A stretch of 64,000 bases of DNA from Vulgatibacter incomptus (GCF_001263175.1 NZ_CP012332.1:2663501-2727500); one strand, 5' to 3'; positions 56,292 to 64,000 are shown, numbered from the stretch's first letter. Numbers and translations are program-made. The notes: a model not told the origin generated them from the sequence alone.

Positions 56292-56312
56292 GCCGGAGCT
56301 TCCCGCTCCGGC
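56292..56312. terminator. 8-bp hairpin between two lipoprotein genes
   Basis: GCCGGAGC (56292-56299), loop TTCCC, GCTCCGGC (56305-56312). It lies between the tiny lipoprotein and the cysteine-rich one, 19 bp before the latter's start; terminator or leader structure. Confidence 0.45.
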
Positions 56313-56331
56313 TCGTCACGGGAGGTCACGA

Positions 56332-56757
56332 ATGAAGATGGGATGGAAGCAGCTCCTGGTTTCCGCAATGCTTGCCACGGGCCTGACGGCCTACGGGTGT
56401 GGGGACAGCGAGGACGGAGGCGGAGACTGCTCTGCGTTTTGCAACCACGCCGTCAACGACTGCGATGGGGGCTCGATGGCGGAATGCAAGTCGGTCTGCA
56501 AGCTCATGAACCCTGCGATCGTCTCATGCTTGTCGAAGGTTGCCTGCGATGACGACGAAGGCATCGCGAATTGCCGGGAGGCGGCAACGGTACCTTCATC
56601 GTGCACGCCGATGTGCGAACACCTCGCCGAGTGCGGCTCCGAGGATTCGATGGAAGAGTGCCGCCACGACTGCAAGCTGTTGTCCGACCGCGTGATCTCG
56701 TGCCTGTCCAGGCTCTCGTGCGACAACGACGGCTCGCCCTGCTTCTTCAGCCCGTAA
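56332..56757 (+). CDS. cysteine-rich lipoprotein with an internal duplication
   Basis: 141 aa. Signal ends near TAYGC (lipobox). The mature protein holds two homologous units of about 45 residues, each C-x3-C-x6-8-C-x(6-7)-C-x3-C followed by a K-L-(M/L) helix and SCLSK/RLxCD: about 33-78 and about 91-136. Twelve or more cysteines suggest disulfides in the periplasm or on the surface. ATG 56332 follows GGAGG. Function unknown. Confidence 0.8.
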   Translation: MKMGWKQLLVSAMLATGLTAYGCGDSEDGGGDCSAFCNHAVNDCDGGSMAECKSVCKLMNPAIVSCLSKVACDDDEGIANCREAATVPSSCTPMCEHLAECGSEDSMEECRHDCKLLSDRVISCLSRLSCDNDGSPCFFSP

Positions 56758-56784
56758 CGCTCGCAGCCGAGAGCAGAGCACGCG

Positions 56785-56808
56785 GAGGGGGGCGCCATGG
56801 CCCCCCTC
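56785..56808. terminator. bidirectional terminator between convergent genes
   Basis: GAGGGGGGC (56785-56793), loop GCCATG, GCCCCCCTC (56800-56808), then TTCGTTCTC. It separates the plus-strand lipoprotein from the minus-strand VWA gene. Confidence 0.8.
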
Positions 56809-56834
56809 TTCGTTCTCGGCCCACCCCGAACCGA

Positions 56835-58094
56835 TCAGGGCCCTTCGAGCGAGCAGGCCGGGCCGGCCGCTCCGGCGTCGCAGCCGTTCTCCACGCCGCG
56901 GATCGAGATCTCGACGCCCTTCGCATCGCTGAGGCGCGCGCAGATCGAAGGCGAGAAGACGATCCGCTTCTCGTCGAGTCCGCCGCCGGGCTTGTCGGCG
57001 AAGAACCAGGTGGCGTCTCCCGCCGTCTGGTTGCACGAGGTCTCCACGACCTCGCCGTTGATCTTGAGGGCGATCTTCACCAGCCGGCCGTCGCAGACCG
57101 GACCGTCGAGGTCGTACTCGCACGGGGCGGAGATCTGCGAGATGATCTTCTCGAGGCTCTCCTGGAGCTGGGTCTCGTCGCCCGCCGAGTAGAACTTGTT
57201 GGCGCCACCCTCCTGGGGCACGCCGCCCCTCACGGCGAGCTCGTCGAGGACTTCGGTCGCGAGCACGGACTGGCCGCCGAAGACGTCGCCGAGCCCGATC
57301 ACGAAGGTGTCGAAGCCGGCAGCGTGCAGGCGATCGATCTCGTCGTAGGAGTTGGAGTCGTCCAGGCACTGCTCGGCAGCGAACGTCCCCGTCGATCCGT
57401 ACGGGACGGTCCCGCCAGGCGCGAAGCAGCCCGTCTCCGAAGCACAGACACAGGGCGTCGTGTGCTGCGTGTTGCAGTTCATCAGGCCGTCGGTGACCAG
57501 CACCACGTACCGCTTCCGATCGTTGGGCTCGCCGGTCTGCGGGTCCACGTCCGAGGCCTTCTCGGCAACGAGCCTGTCGTAGGCCATGCGGAGCGCCTGG
57601 GTGGTCGGCGTGCCGCCCGCGGGCTTGTTGAGGCTGGGAGCCTCCATGTAGGCAGCGCCCACCGCCTGGTAGCCATTGGAGGCCGGCTCGGCCAGCACGA
57701 TCGGATCCCCGCAGGACGAGGCCCCGACGCCGTAGGCGATCAGCCCGAATCGGACCTCGTCCCGGGTGCGACCGACCACCTTGGTCATCACCTGCTGGGC
57801 GACCTCCATCCGCGTGCGGCGGTTCTTGTCGGTCGAGCCATCGTCCAGCTCGCAGCCGCCCGAGGTGGCGACCGAACCCGGAGGCGTGTTGAGCGGATCG
57901 AAGCAGGCCTTCATGGAGCCGGAGCGATCCTGCACGATGAGGAGCGTCGGCGCCTTGGTCTGCTCGAATTTTCCGTAGGTCTCCACCGCGATCACCGTCT
58001 GCGGATCGACCCCTTCCATGTTGTAGGCCTGGCAGGCGGCGATCCCGAAACCCGAAATCATGACCGCCGACATTCCCAGCCGGAGCGCGCGCAT
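56835..58094 (-). CDS. von Willebrand factor A domain lipoprotein
   Basis: 419 aa. Lipobox GIAAC after a hydrophobic run. The VWA fold (about 48-290) has a MIDAS with DRSGS (Asp56), a Thr in GGTPTT and the Asp in VTDGL. Cysteines are abundant and scattered. The C-terminal region (about 310-419) is a beta domain with CEYDLDGP and CDGRLVKIAL. Probably a metal-dependent adhesive surface protein. The start ATG has GGAGG and a promoter TTGCGG-18-TATTAT upstream. Confidence 0.85.
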   Translation of the reverse strand: MRALRLGMSAVMISGFGIAACQAYNMEGVDPQTVIAVETYGKFEQTKAPTLLIVQDRSGSMKACFDPLNTPPGSVATSGGCELDDGSTDKNRRTRMEVAQQVMTKVVGRTRDEVRFGLIAYGVGASSCGDPIVLAEPASNGYQAVGAAYMEAPSLNKPAGGTPTTQALRMAYDRLVAEKASDVDPQTGEPNDRKRYVVLVTDGLMNCNTQHTTPCVCASETGCFAPGGTVPYGSTGTFAAEQCLDDSNSYDEIDRLHAAGFDTFVIGLGDVFGGQSVLATEVLDELAVRGGVPQEGGANKFYSAGDETQLQESLEKIISQISAPCEYDLDGPVCDGRLVKIALKINGEVVETSCNQTAGDATWFFADKPGGGLDEKRIVFSPSICARLSDAKGVEISIRGVENGCDAGAAGPACSLEGP

Positions 58095-58125
58095 CCAATC
58101 CTCCAAAATTTGGATCTTGGCGGCC

Positions 58126-58155
58126 ATAATAGGGGCAGAACCGATGGATCCGCAA
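58126..58155 (-). promoter_or_regulatory. promoter of the VWA lipoprotein gene
   Basis: TTGCGG (58150-58155) and TATTAT (58126-58131) on the minus strand, 18-bp spacer, 31 bp upstream of the start. The rest of the 143-bp gap to thiD is empty. Confidence 0.55.
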
Positions 58156-58237
58156 CGAATCGGCGATCGATCTGGGGTGGGATGATGCCCACACGGGGGC
58201 GCGCGCTCGCCGGGAGCGCCGCCGCGGAGCGGGCCCC

Positions 58238-59038
58238 TCAGGCGGACGCACCTCGGTCCAGATACGCCGCGACATAGCGCTTGGCGTCCCGTGCCGCGTC
58301 GAAGAGGCCCTCGCCGAGGGCCAGCCGCGCTGCGAGAAACGACGCGAGGCGGCAACCCGTGCCCCGCTTCGAACCCGGCCTTCGCGTTCCTCGGAGGGGC
58401 TCGGCGCCCCGGGCGGAGACGAGCCAGTCTACCGGCTCGCCGTCGAGGTGCCCGCCCTTGGCCAGAACCGCTGCCGCCCCCCCGTCGACGAGGCGCCGGG
58501 CGCAGCCCAGGAGCGCTGCCTCGTCGCGGGGCTCCGGCAGGCCCGCGAAGGCGCCGGCCTCCATCGCGTTGGGCGTGACGATCGGCCCTCGTTCGAGGAG
58601 CGGCCGGTAGGCGTCCGTGCCGCCCTCCACGAGCTCGGCTCCGGACGACGAGAAGAGCACCGGGTCGACGACCCACGCCGCGCCGGCGAGGAGCGGGTGC
58701 TCCTTGAGTCGAGCCACCGCGGGGGCGGCGCTGCCGAGCATCCCGAGCTTCACCGCGCGGATCGGCCCCTCCTCCTCGGCGAGGGCGAGGGCCTGGGCCG
58801 TCACGACCTCGGCAGGGATCCCGTGCCAGCCACGAACCCGCGCCGTGGTCTGGATGGTGATGGCGGTGGCGCAGAGCAGCGGCCTCGCGCCAGCCGCGAG
58901 GATCGCCTCGCCGTCAGCGACGAGCCCTGCCCCTCCGGAGGGGTCGAGGCCCGCGAGGACCAGCACCCGCGGCCGTCCCTCCTCGCCGCGCCGGGAGTCG
59001 GCATCGTCTGCGGGTCGGCGCGCGCCGTGGGCCGTCAC
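58238..59038 (-). CDS. thiD: hydroxymethylpyrimidine/phosphomethylpyrimidine kinase
   Basis: About 266 aa from a GTG that overlaps the upstream stop (GTGA). Ribokinase-like; phosphorylates HMP and HMP-P for thiamine. GLDPSGGAGLVAD, MLGS, VDPVLFSSSG and the C-terminal GTGCRLAS (anion hole) are intact. Forms an operon with the C26 amidotransferase and thiE. Confidence 0.92.
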   Translation of the reverse strand: MTAHGARRPADDADSRRGEEGRPRVLVLAGLDPSGGAGLVADGEAILAAGARPLLCATAITIQTTARVRGWHGIPAEVVTAQALALAEEEGPIRAVKLGMLGSAAPAVARLKEHPLLAGAAWVVDPVLFSSSGAELVEGGTDAYRPLLERGPIVTPNAMEAGAFAGLPEPRDEAALLGCARRLVDGGAAAVLAKGGHLDGEPVDWLVSARGAEPLRGTRRPGSKRGTGCRLASFLAARLALGEGLFDAARDAKRYVAAYLDRGASA

Positions 59039-59748
59039 CGGGCCTCCCGCGCCGCGTCCACGAGCTGGCGATAGATCGCCGCGTTCCACGGATGGGTCTC
59101 GACCATCAGCTCCGGATGCCACTGCACGCCCACCACGAAGGGCAGGCTGGGATCCTCGATCGCCTCCACCACGCCGTCGGGGGCGCGAGCGGTCACCACG
59201 AGCCCGCGGCCCTCGCGCTTCACGCCCTGGTGGTGGGTCGTGTTCACCGCCGGCGCCGTTTGCGAGAGCGCTGCGGCCCTCGCGATCCAGCCCTCCCCCT
59301 CGATGGAGAGGCCGTGGGCGGCTTCCTCGCGTGGGGTGGTCTGCTCGTGGGGGAGCGAGCCCGGCACGTCGGCCGGGAGGTCCTGGTGAAGGGTACCGCC
59401 CCGCACCACGTTCAGGAGCTGCATGCCCCCGCAGACGCCGAGAACGGGGAGCCGCCGCTCCAGCGCGCCTTCCAACAAGTCCCACTCGAAGCGGGTACGA
59501 GCGCCCTTCTGGGGTCCGCACCCGTCGCGCCGCTCCTCGCCATAGGCCTCCGGGTGGATGTCGAAGGCGCCGCCGGTCACGACGAGGGCCTTTGCCGCGT
59601 CCAGGAGCTCCGCCACGGGCGAGCCGAAGGTCGGCACGATCGGGAGCCCGCCCGCCGCCACGATCGCGTCGGCGTAGCTGCGCTTCAGGAGATAGCGGGG
59701 GGGTAGGGATTCTTCGTAATCGGGGGTCACCAGGACCAGCGGACGCAT
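59035..59748 (-). CDS. gamma-glutamyl-GABA-hydrolase-like class I amidotransferase (peptidase C26)
   Basis: 237 aa from ATG 59748. YLLKRSYADAIVAAGGLPIVPT, VTGGAFDIHPEAYGEE, nucleophile in VLGVCGGMQLLNV, and the His/Glu in GVQWHPELM make a full Cys-His-Glu triad. Close to PuuD of putrescine use; a gamma-glutamyl amide is the likely substrate class. Unusual in lying between thiE and thiD and overlapping thiD by 4 nt. Confidence 0.88.
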   Translation of the reverse strand: MRPLVLVTPDYEESLPPRYLLKRSYADAIVAAGGLPIVPTFGSPVAELLDAAKALVVTGGAFDIHPEAYGEERRDGCGPQKGARTRFEWDLLEGALERRLPVLGVCGGMQLLNVVRGGTLHQDLPADVPGSLPHEQTTPREEAAHGLSIEGEGWIARAAALSQTAPAVNTTHHQGVKREGRGLVVTARAPDGVVEAIEDPSLPFVVGVQWHPELMVETHPWNAAIYRQLVDAAREAR

Positions 59749-59808
59749 GGCGGCATCTTGCACGGAGGCGGCCCCCTGCGCCACCCGCGCCGCCCGACCG
59801 GCGGCCCG

Positions 59809-60459
59809 CTATGCAGGTTGCCGATCCCTCCGGCCCGCGCCCGCCTCGAACGCCTCCCGGAGCGCCCTGCCCCGCGCCTCGATCGACTCGGCGCGGAGGA
59901 GATCGGAGACCACGGCGGCGGCTGAAGCGCCGCAATCCGCCACCTGACCGATGTTCGAGAGGCCGATCCCGGCGATCGCCACTACCGGCACCGGCGAGGA
60001 GGCGCAGATCGCCCGCAAGCCCTCGAGCCCGCGGGGCGGCGCGTCGACGACCTTGGTCGAGGTTACGAAGACCGGCCCGAAACCGACGTGGTCCGCGCCC
60101 GCCGCCGCGGCGGCGATGGCGCCCCCCAGATCCCGGACCGTCGCGCCGATCGAGAGCGCCGGGCCCACGAGCTTCCTCGCCTCGGCGATGGGCAGGTCGT
60201 CGGCACCCAGGTGGACGCCGTCGGCGCCGGCGAGCCAGGCGATGTCGGGTCGGTCGTTGATCACCAGCGCGGCACCGGCTCCGCGCACCAGCGGCAGCGC
60301 CGCCCGCGCCGCCTCGAGAAGCTCCCTCGCCCCGGCGCCCTTCCAGCGGATCTGCACCACCGAAGCGCCGCTCCTGGCGAGGCGCGCGCAGAGCTCGGGG
60401 AGCGGGACGTCCGGGCGGACGGACGGGTCGGCGATCGCGTAGAGGCCGTGGATTCGCAT
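59809..60459 (-). CDS. thiE: thiamine-phosphate synthase
   Basis: 216 aa. Joins HMP-PP and thiazole phosphate. VQIRWKG (Lys at about 41), INDRPDIAWLAGADGVHLG, GPVFVTSTK and AIAGIGLSN are intact. ATG 60459; the frame extends to 60837 through repeat copy 2 but this is shadow. Spaced 60 bp before the C26 gene. Confidence 0.93.
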   Translation of the reverse strand: MRIHGLYAIADPSVRPDVPLPELCARLARSGASVVQIRWKGAGARELLEAARAALPLVRGAGAALVINDRPDIAWLAGADGVHLGADDLPIAEARKLVGPALSIGATVRDLGGAIAAAAAGADHVGFGPVFVTSTKVVDAPPRGLEGLRAICASSPVPVVAIAGIGLSNIGQVADCGASAAAVVSDLLRAESIEARGRALREAFEAGAGRRDRQPA

Positions 60460-60526
60460 GGGCCGGGACCGTAGCCGCGGACGTCCGGTTCCCGCAAGGA
60501 TTCCCGGCCCTTGGACCCCCATCTCG

Positions 60527-60555
60527 TTGACAAGGGGCACCCCCTGCCGTATCTG
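60527..60555 (+). promoter_or_regulatory. promoter of the small 58-aa gene
   Basis: TTGACA (60527-60532), 17-bp spacer, TATCTG (60550-60555), 30 bp before the GTG start. Strong consensus match. Confidence 0.65.
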
Positions 60556-60585
60556 TCCCTTCCTTTGCGGAAAGGATCTGCAACC

Positions 60586-60762
60586 GTGTCCGAGAAGATC
60601 GACCTCCAGAACCTCGACCGCCGGCTCGCCGAGCGGCTGATCCGCGCCGGCAAGCTCTCCCAGTCCGAATGGGACAAGCACCTGCAGACGCTCCCCGACT
60701 CCGCCGACCAGGGCGCGGCGATCGAGGCGGAGCTCGAGACCGGGATCATCGAACGCGATTGA
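60586..60762 (+). CDS. small charged protein (58 aa), unknown function
   Basis: Begins at GTG 60586 with AAGGA upstream. Helical, acidic and basic residues alternate (SEKIDLQNLDRRLAERLIRAG); no hydrophobic core segment or signal. I do not recognise it. It has one of the best promoters in the window and is followed at once by repeat copy 2. Confidence 0.6.
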   Translation: MSEKIDLQNLDRRLAERLIRAGKLSQSEWDKHLQTLPDSADQGAAIEAELETGIIERD

Positions 60763-60763
60763 C

Positions 60764-60910
60764 CGCGCAGCCGAAGGCGGAGCAAACGAAAAGAAGAGCG
60801 TTTCCGCGCACGCGAAGCCGAAGGCGGAGCAACGCAAAAGCGCGACCGCGGGAACCGCGGCTGAAGTAGTCGGACCCGCTTTTGCGGGGCAGACTACTTC
60901 ATACGCTCGA
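60764..60910 (+). repeat. structured dispersed repeat, copy 2 (full length)
   Basis: Plus orientation, 147 bp, aligns end to end with copy 1. Two AGCCGAAGGCGGAGCAA units, the CGCGG-GAA-CCGCG hairpin, then GAAGTAGTCGGACCCGC with GCGGGGCAGACTACTTC. Compared with copy 1, changes on one arm are matched on the other in both hairpins. It ends 11 bp before the DUF1844 start. Confidence 0.88.
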
Positions 60911-60920
60911 GGGGGAAGAC

Positions 60921-61370
60921 GTGGCCGAGCGCGAGGAAGACAAGCCTTTCGTAGTCCACGACCGCCGCCGCTTCACCGAGACCGGCGAGACGAGACCCGA
61001 CGCCGATCGCGAGACCGCTCCGCCTCCGGGTGCGGCGCGTACCGCCCATGAGGCGATCCTCGGCGGGCCAAAGGGGCCCAACCCCGAGGACGAGCCCGTG
61101 GCCGCAGGTGAGCCGCGCGAGGCGGCGCCCATCGATTTCACCACCTTCGTCTTCTCGCTGGGATCCTCCGCCCTCATGCACCTGGGCGAGGCGCCCCACC
61201 CCGAGACCGGCGAGCCCATGAAGAACCTGGAGCTGGCGAAGGAGACCATCGATCTCCTCGCGATGCTCCAGGCGAAGACCAAGGGCAACCTCACGCCGGA
61301 GGAGGGTCGCTTCCTCGGCGCCCTCCTCTACGACCTTCGGCTGCGCTACGTCGACGCGGCCAAGAAGTAG
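60921..61370 (+). CDS. DUF1844 domain protein
   Basis: About 149 aa from GTG 60921, preceded by GAGGGGGA. Charged, disordered N-terminus (about 1-70), then the DUF1844 block FTTFVFSLGSSALMHLGEAP, NLELAKETIDLLAMLQAKTKGNLT and the helix FLGALLYDLRLRYV. Role unknown in this family. The TTG start at 60882 would lie in repeat copy 2 and is rejected. Confidence 0.85.
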   Translation: MAEREEDKPFVVHDRRRFTETGETRPDADRETAPPPGAARTAHEAILGGPKGPNPEDEPVAAGEPREAAPIDFTTFVFSLGSSALMHLGEAPHPETGEPMKNLELAKETIDLLAMLQAKTKGNLTPEEGRFLGALLYDLRLRYVDAAKK

Positions 61371-61387
61371 TCGCTCCCTTCACCACG

Positions 61388-61475
61388 CAGAGCGAGTGAA
61401 GAAAATCGGTCCCGCCTGAAGCGGGCCCGACTTCTTCATCCGTGCTTTTCCGTGGCTCGTCCTACGGCTCCGCGA
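61388..61475 (-). repeat. structured dispersed repeat, copy 5
   Basis: Minus orientation. The long stem GAAGAAGTCGGGCCCGC with GCGGGACCGATTTTCTTC, followed by CTCGCTCTGCG, and at the other end CGGAGCCGTAGGACGAGCCA, a diverged form of the AGCCGAAGGCGGAGC unit. It lies between the DUF1844 gene and the membrane glycosyltransferase-like gene. Confidence 0.75.
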
Positions 61476-61514
61476 AGACGATGCTCGCCCTTTCCGGTGC
61501 GAGCGCCGCCTTCG

Positions 61515-64000
61515 TCATTCCCTGCCCGCGGTCCGCGGCAGGAGCGGCACGACGCCGCCCTGGGCCGGCGACGGCATGCCGGAGGGCTCCGCCAGCTCGC
61601 CCTGCGTCGGCAGGGGCCTGGGAGGAGGCGGATTCGGGCGAACGCGGCGCCAGATCGCCCACTGATCCTTCTGCGAGTCCCTGGCGAGCGGGATCCGCTC
61701 GCGCCGGCGGCGAGTCGCGGAGAGCTCGAAGCTGCGGCGCATCTCTGCGGGGATCGACCCGCAGTCGTTCTCGATCGCCACGAAGGAGGCGCGTTCGACG
61801 AGCTCCCGCAGTTCGTCGCCGCGTGCCTCGACCCTCGGCGCCGGCCAGCCCGGATCCCCGGGACCGAAGGCCGGAACCCGTAGATCCTCGAGGCGGTACA
61901 AGCCCGTCCGGTACTTTTGGCCGCAGCCCAGGACCACCACGTCTTCCGGCGCCGGCTCCTCCGGCCTCTCCCTCGGCATCTTCGCCACGGTGAACGACCC
62001 CGCGCGGGTTCCAGAGGTGAACCGCTGCGCGAAGTTCCAGAACGCGATGTCGCCGGCGAGCGTGTCCCAGCCCCGGCTCGTGCCCGCCCGCCAGACGAGG
62101 TGCGTGACTCCCAGCTCCTCGAGCTTGTCCCAGATCGCGCCGGGGTCGAGGAGCTGCCCGTAGCTGATCCCTCCCTGCCAGCCCTGGAAATCGGAGACGG
62201 AGGGGGCGCCGATCCCCGTGTGGAGGTGGATGTCGTGCAAGAGCGCCTTGGCTCCCTTGGGGAGGCGCTTCCGGAGCTCGGAGATGTCACCGAAGGTGCG
62301 AACCCGCTGCTCGGGCTTCTTCGTGTAACCCGACGCGAGGAGATCGGCGCTCGCCTCGATGGGCTTCTTCGCCATGTTGTGCGTGGGGAAGAAGAAGACG
62401 TCGCCGCCCCAAACGAGCTGGAGCGCGATCGCCGTCAAGAGCGCGGCGCGGGCCGCCCTCCCCTGCCGCCACAGCAGCACCATCACGGAAGCAGTCGCCG
62501 CCGCCATGAGCGGCATCAGCGTCTGCAGGTGGCGGTCCTGGTGGTGGATCCAGAACCACGTGAGGATCCCGAGGTGGATGCTGGCGAAGAGCGCCACCAG
62601 CCATCGCGAAGCCCGCACGAAGGGGAGGCAGAGGAGCGTCAGGGTGAGCAGCGATCCGAAGACCGGGACGCGGCCGTGGAACTCCCCCCAGTCGTGGGGA
62701 AGGAACGAGAAGGTGAAGAGGACCTTCAGCGACTCGAGGACGCCGGCCCAGTTCTTGGACGGCTGCCACACCTGCCCGAGGTTGCCGTAGCGGAACACGT
62801 CGCCGGCGCCGTCGAACCACGGCCGCATCGCGAAGTACTCGCTCCCCGCGGGGTAGATGGGGCTCCCGTACCAGATCCAGTTCTTCAGCCAATGGGGCGC
62901 GGTGAAGACGAGGCCCGCCACCACACAGGCGAGGGGCCCGGCGATCCACGCCCACTTCGGCGACCGGCCGCGAGCGGCGCGCACGGCGAGGACCAGGGCG
63001 CGGAACGCGATCGCGAGGACCGGGAAGACGAGGATCGCGAAGGCGGAGGAGTACTTGCTGAGGATCGCGCCGGCGATCATCGCCGCCAGGAGCACGGAGC
63101 TCCGGACGTCGAGGCGCTTCCAGGCGCGCAGGGTCGCGAGGAAGACGGGGATCGAGAAGATCGCCGCGATGTGATCGGTGCCGACGCTGAGGTTGGAGTC
63201 GTAGAGGAGCATCCCCGGGAAGAGGAAGCGGACCACCCAGACCAGCCGCGGATCGGCGCCGGGGACGAGCCTTCGGACCAGGGCCCCGATCCCGATCAGG
63301 GTCGTGACGAAGAGCACGAACTCCATGTGGGCCGCGAGGGAGAGCTGACCGAAGAGGCCGCCCAGCGGCTCGATCAGGAAGGCCCACGCGTAGAGGAAGC
63401 TCGGCAGGTGAGGCGCGGTGCCCGGGAACCAGCCTTCGAGGAAGGGCCCCACGAAGCCCTGGGTGGCGTACTGCTCGGCGATGGCGAGGTGCTTCCACCT
63501 CGAGTCGAAGGAGATGTTCGCCGGCGAGAGGATGAGGAAGTACGCCATCCCCAGCACGACGAGGCCGATCGCCCACGCGAGATAGCCCCAGGCCGGGAAC
63601 GGAGCGCTGCGACGACGCCAGGCGCGGCGGTGCCGGAGCCAGCGCTTGCCGTGGCGAGCGAGCGGTCGCGCGCCGACCGCGATCATCGCCAGAGGCAGGA
63701 GCGCGAAGGTGACGGGACCGAGCGCGCCCACGAGGCCGAGGAAGAAGATGGCCAGGAAGAACGCGAAGACCCCGAGGGGAATCGCGAAGGTGAGGCGTTC
63801 CGCGGTGCGCAGCGGACGGCCGGTGATCCAACGCGTGAGCACGAAGCCCGTGGAGAGGCAGGCCAGCGCGAAGACGAGCGAGAGGGACCAGGCCTGGGCG
63901 AAGATCCAGAAGAGCCAGTCCTTCACCCGGTAGTGGTCATCCACGAAGAAGCCGAACCCGACCGTCGCCGCGGCGATCGTGACGGGGGCGCCGATGCGGC
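61515..64000 (-). CDS. GT-C-type membrane glycosyltransferase-like protein (5' end outside window)
   Basis: At least 827 residues. The frame is open to the right edge, and residues before the GTG at 63944 (IAAATVGFGFFVDDHYR) already look like a transmembrane segment, so the true start is outside. About 12 hydrophobic helices with large loops; an early SFDSRWKHLAIAEQY loop recalls the acidic motif after the first helix of GT39/ArnT-type enzymes, which use polyprenyl-phosphate sugars. The last 200 residues are soluble. Donor and acceptor unknown. Confidence 0.7.
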   Translation of the reverse strand, partial: RIGAPVTIAAATVGFGFFVDDHYRVKDWLFWIFAQAWSLSLVFALACLSTGFVLTRWITGRPLRTAERLTFAIPLGVFAFFLAIFFLGLVGALGPVTFALLPLAMIAVGARPLARHGKRWLRHRRAWRRRSAPFPAWGYLAWAIGLVVLGMAYFLILSPANISFDSRWKHLAIAEQYATQGFVGPFLEGWFPGTAPHLPSFLYAWAFLIEPLGGLFGQLSLAAHMEFVLFVTTLIGIGALVRRLVPGADPRLVWVVRFLFPGMLLYDSNLSVGTDHIAAIFSIPVFLATLRAWKRLDVRSSVLLAAMIAGAILSKYSSAFAILVFPVLAIAFRALVLAVRAARGRSPKWAWIAGPLACVVAGLVFTAPHWLKNWIWYGSPIYPAGSEYFAMRPWFDGAGDVFRYGNLGQVWQPSKNWAGVLESLKVLFTFSFLPHDWGEFHGRVPVFGSLLTLTLLCLPFVRASRWLVALFASIHLGILTWFWIHHQDRHLQTLMPLMAAATASVMVLLWRQGRAARAALLTAIALQLVWGGDVFFFPTHNMAKKPIEASADLLASGYTKKPEQRVRTFGDISELRKRLPKGAKALLHDIHLHTGIGAPSVSDFQGWQGGISYGQLLDPGAIWDKLEELGVTHLVWRAGTSRGWDTLAGDIAFWNFAQRFTSGTRAGSFTVAKMPRERPEEPAPEDVVVLGCGQKYRTGLYRLEDLRVPAFGPGDPGWPAPRVEARGDELRELVERASFVAIENDCGSIPAEMRRSFELSATRRRRERIPLARDSQKDQWAIWRRVRPNPPPPRPLPTQGELAEPSGMPSPAQGGVVPLLPRTAGRE

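Noticed and set aside
60882-60920. An upstream TTG start for the DUF1844 gene.
   Set aside because: It lies in the stem of repeat copy 2, whereas GTG 60921 has a ribosome site.

Overview
The window is about 68% G+C. Dense, often overlapping operons, a CarD-type global regulator, DUF4388 and Ser/Thr-kinase signalling proteins, many cysteine-rich lipoproteins and a carboxypeptidase-regulatory/PEGA/Kelch surface repertoire point to a myxobacterium-like member of the Myxococcota (Cystobacterineae/Vulgatibacter-like; inferred from content only). It looks like ordinary chromosome: no phage, IS transposase, CRISPR array or rRNA is visible, and there is one tRNA. Both ends cut genes: an alpha/beta-hydrolase tail on the left and a GT-C-type membrane protein on the right.

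Left part (0-27 kb). After a GNAT acetyltransferase comes a split proton-translocating transhydrogenase (pntA1-pntA2-pntB), an HD-GYP response regulator, a CarD homologue with an acidic linker and histone-H1-like tail, a degenerate archaemetzincin and a large uncharacterised protein. A nitrogen/aldehyde block follows (Fe-alcohol dehydrogenase, glutamine-synthetase-like ligase, class I amidotransferase, aldehyde dehydrogenase). Then come envelope genes (Cys-rich lipoprotein, AI-2E permease, CpoB and Pal, PBP1A), tRNA-Leu(CAG), and a complete isc operon read leftwards (iscS-iscU-iscA-hscB-hscA-fdx-iscX-bfd-like) from a strong promoter near 27.03 kb.

Middle part (27-49 kb). DsbD, a Ser/Thr kinase fused to an MshEN-like domain, lipoproteins, coiled-coil, Kelch and PEGA proteins, and a histidine kinase overlapping an M16 peptidase lead to a leftward run from hpt through a membrane protein, a methyltransferase/coiled-coil protein, a carboxypeptidase-regulatory/PDZ protein, a degenerate GGDEF protein and a receiver-DUF4388 protein ending in what looks like a dead small-GTPase domain.

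Right part (49-64 kb). A housekeeping series ispE-spoVG-prs-rplY-pth-rpsF-rpsR-rplI-dnaB is followed by small lipoproteins, a VWA lipoprotein, thiD-(C26 amidotransferase)-thiE, a small conserved-looking protein, a DUF1844 protein and the truncated membrane glycosyltransferase-like gene.

The most unusual signal is a family of about 90-150-bp structured repeats, at least six copies in both orientations. Their hairpin arms differ in sequence between copies but keep pairing through compensatory changes. Five copies lie between genes; one lies in frame inside the N-terminus of the glutamine-synthetase-like gene. A second, 20-23-bp repeat containing TTTGACACCAGCCA occurs three times. Promoters recognisable by eye follow a sigma-70-like TTGAC(A/T), 17-18 bp, TA(G/T)A(C/A)T pattern.
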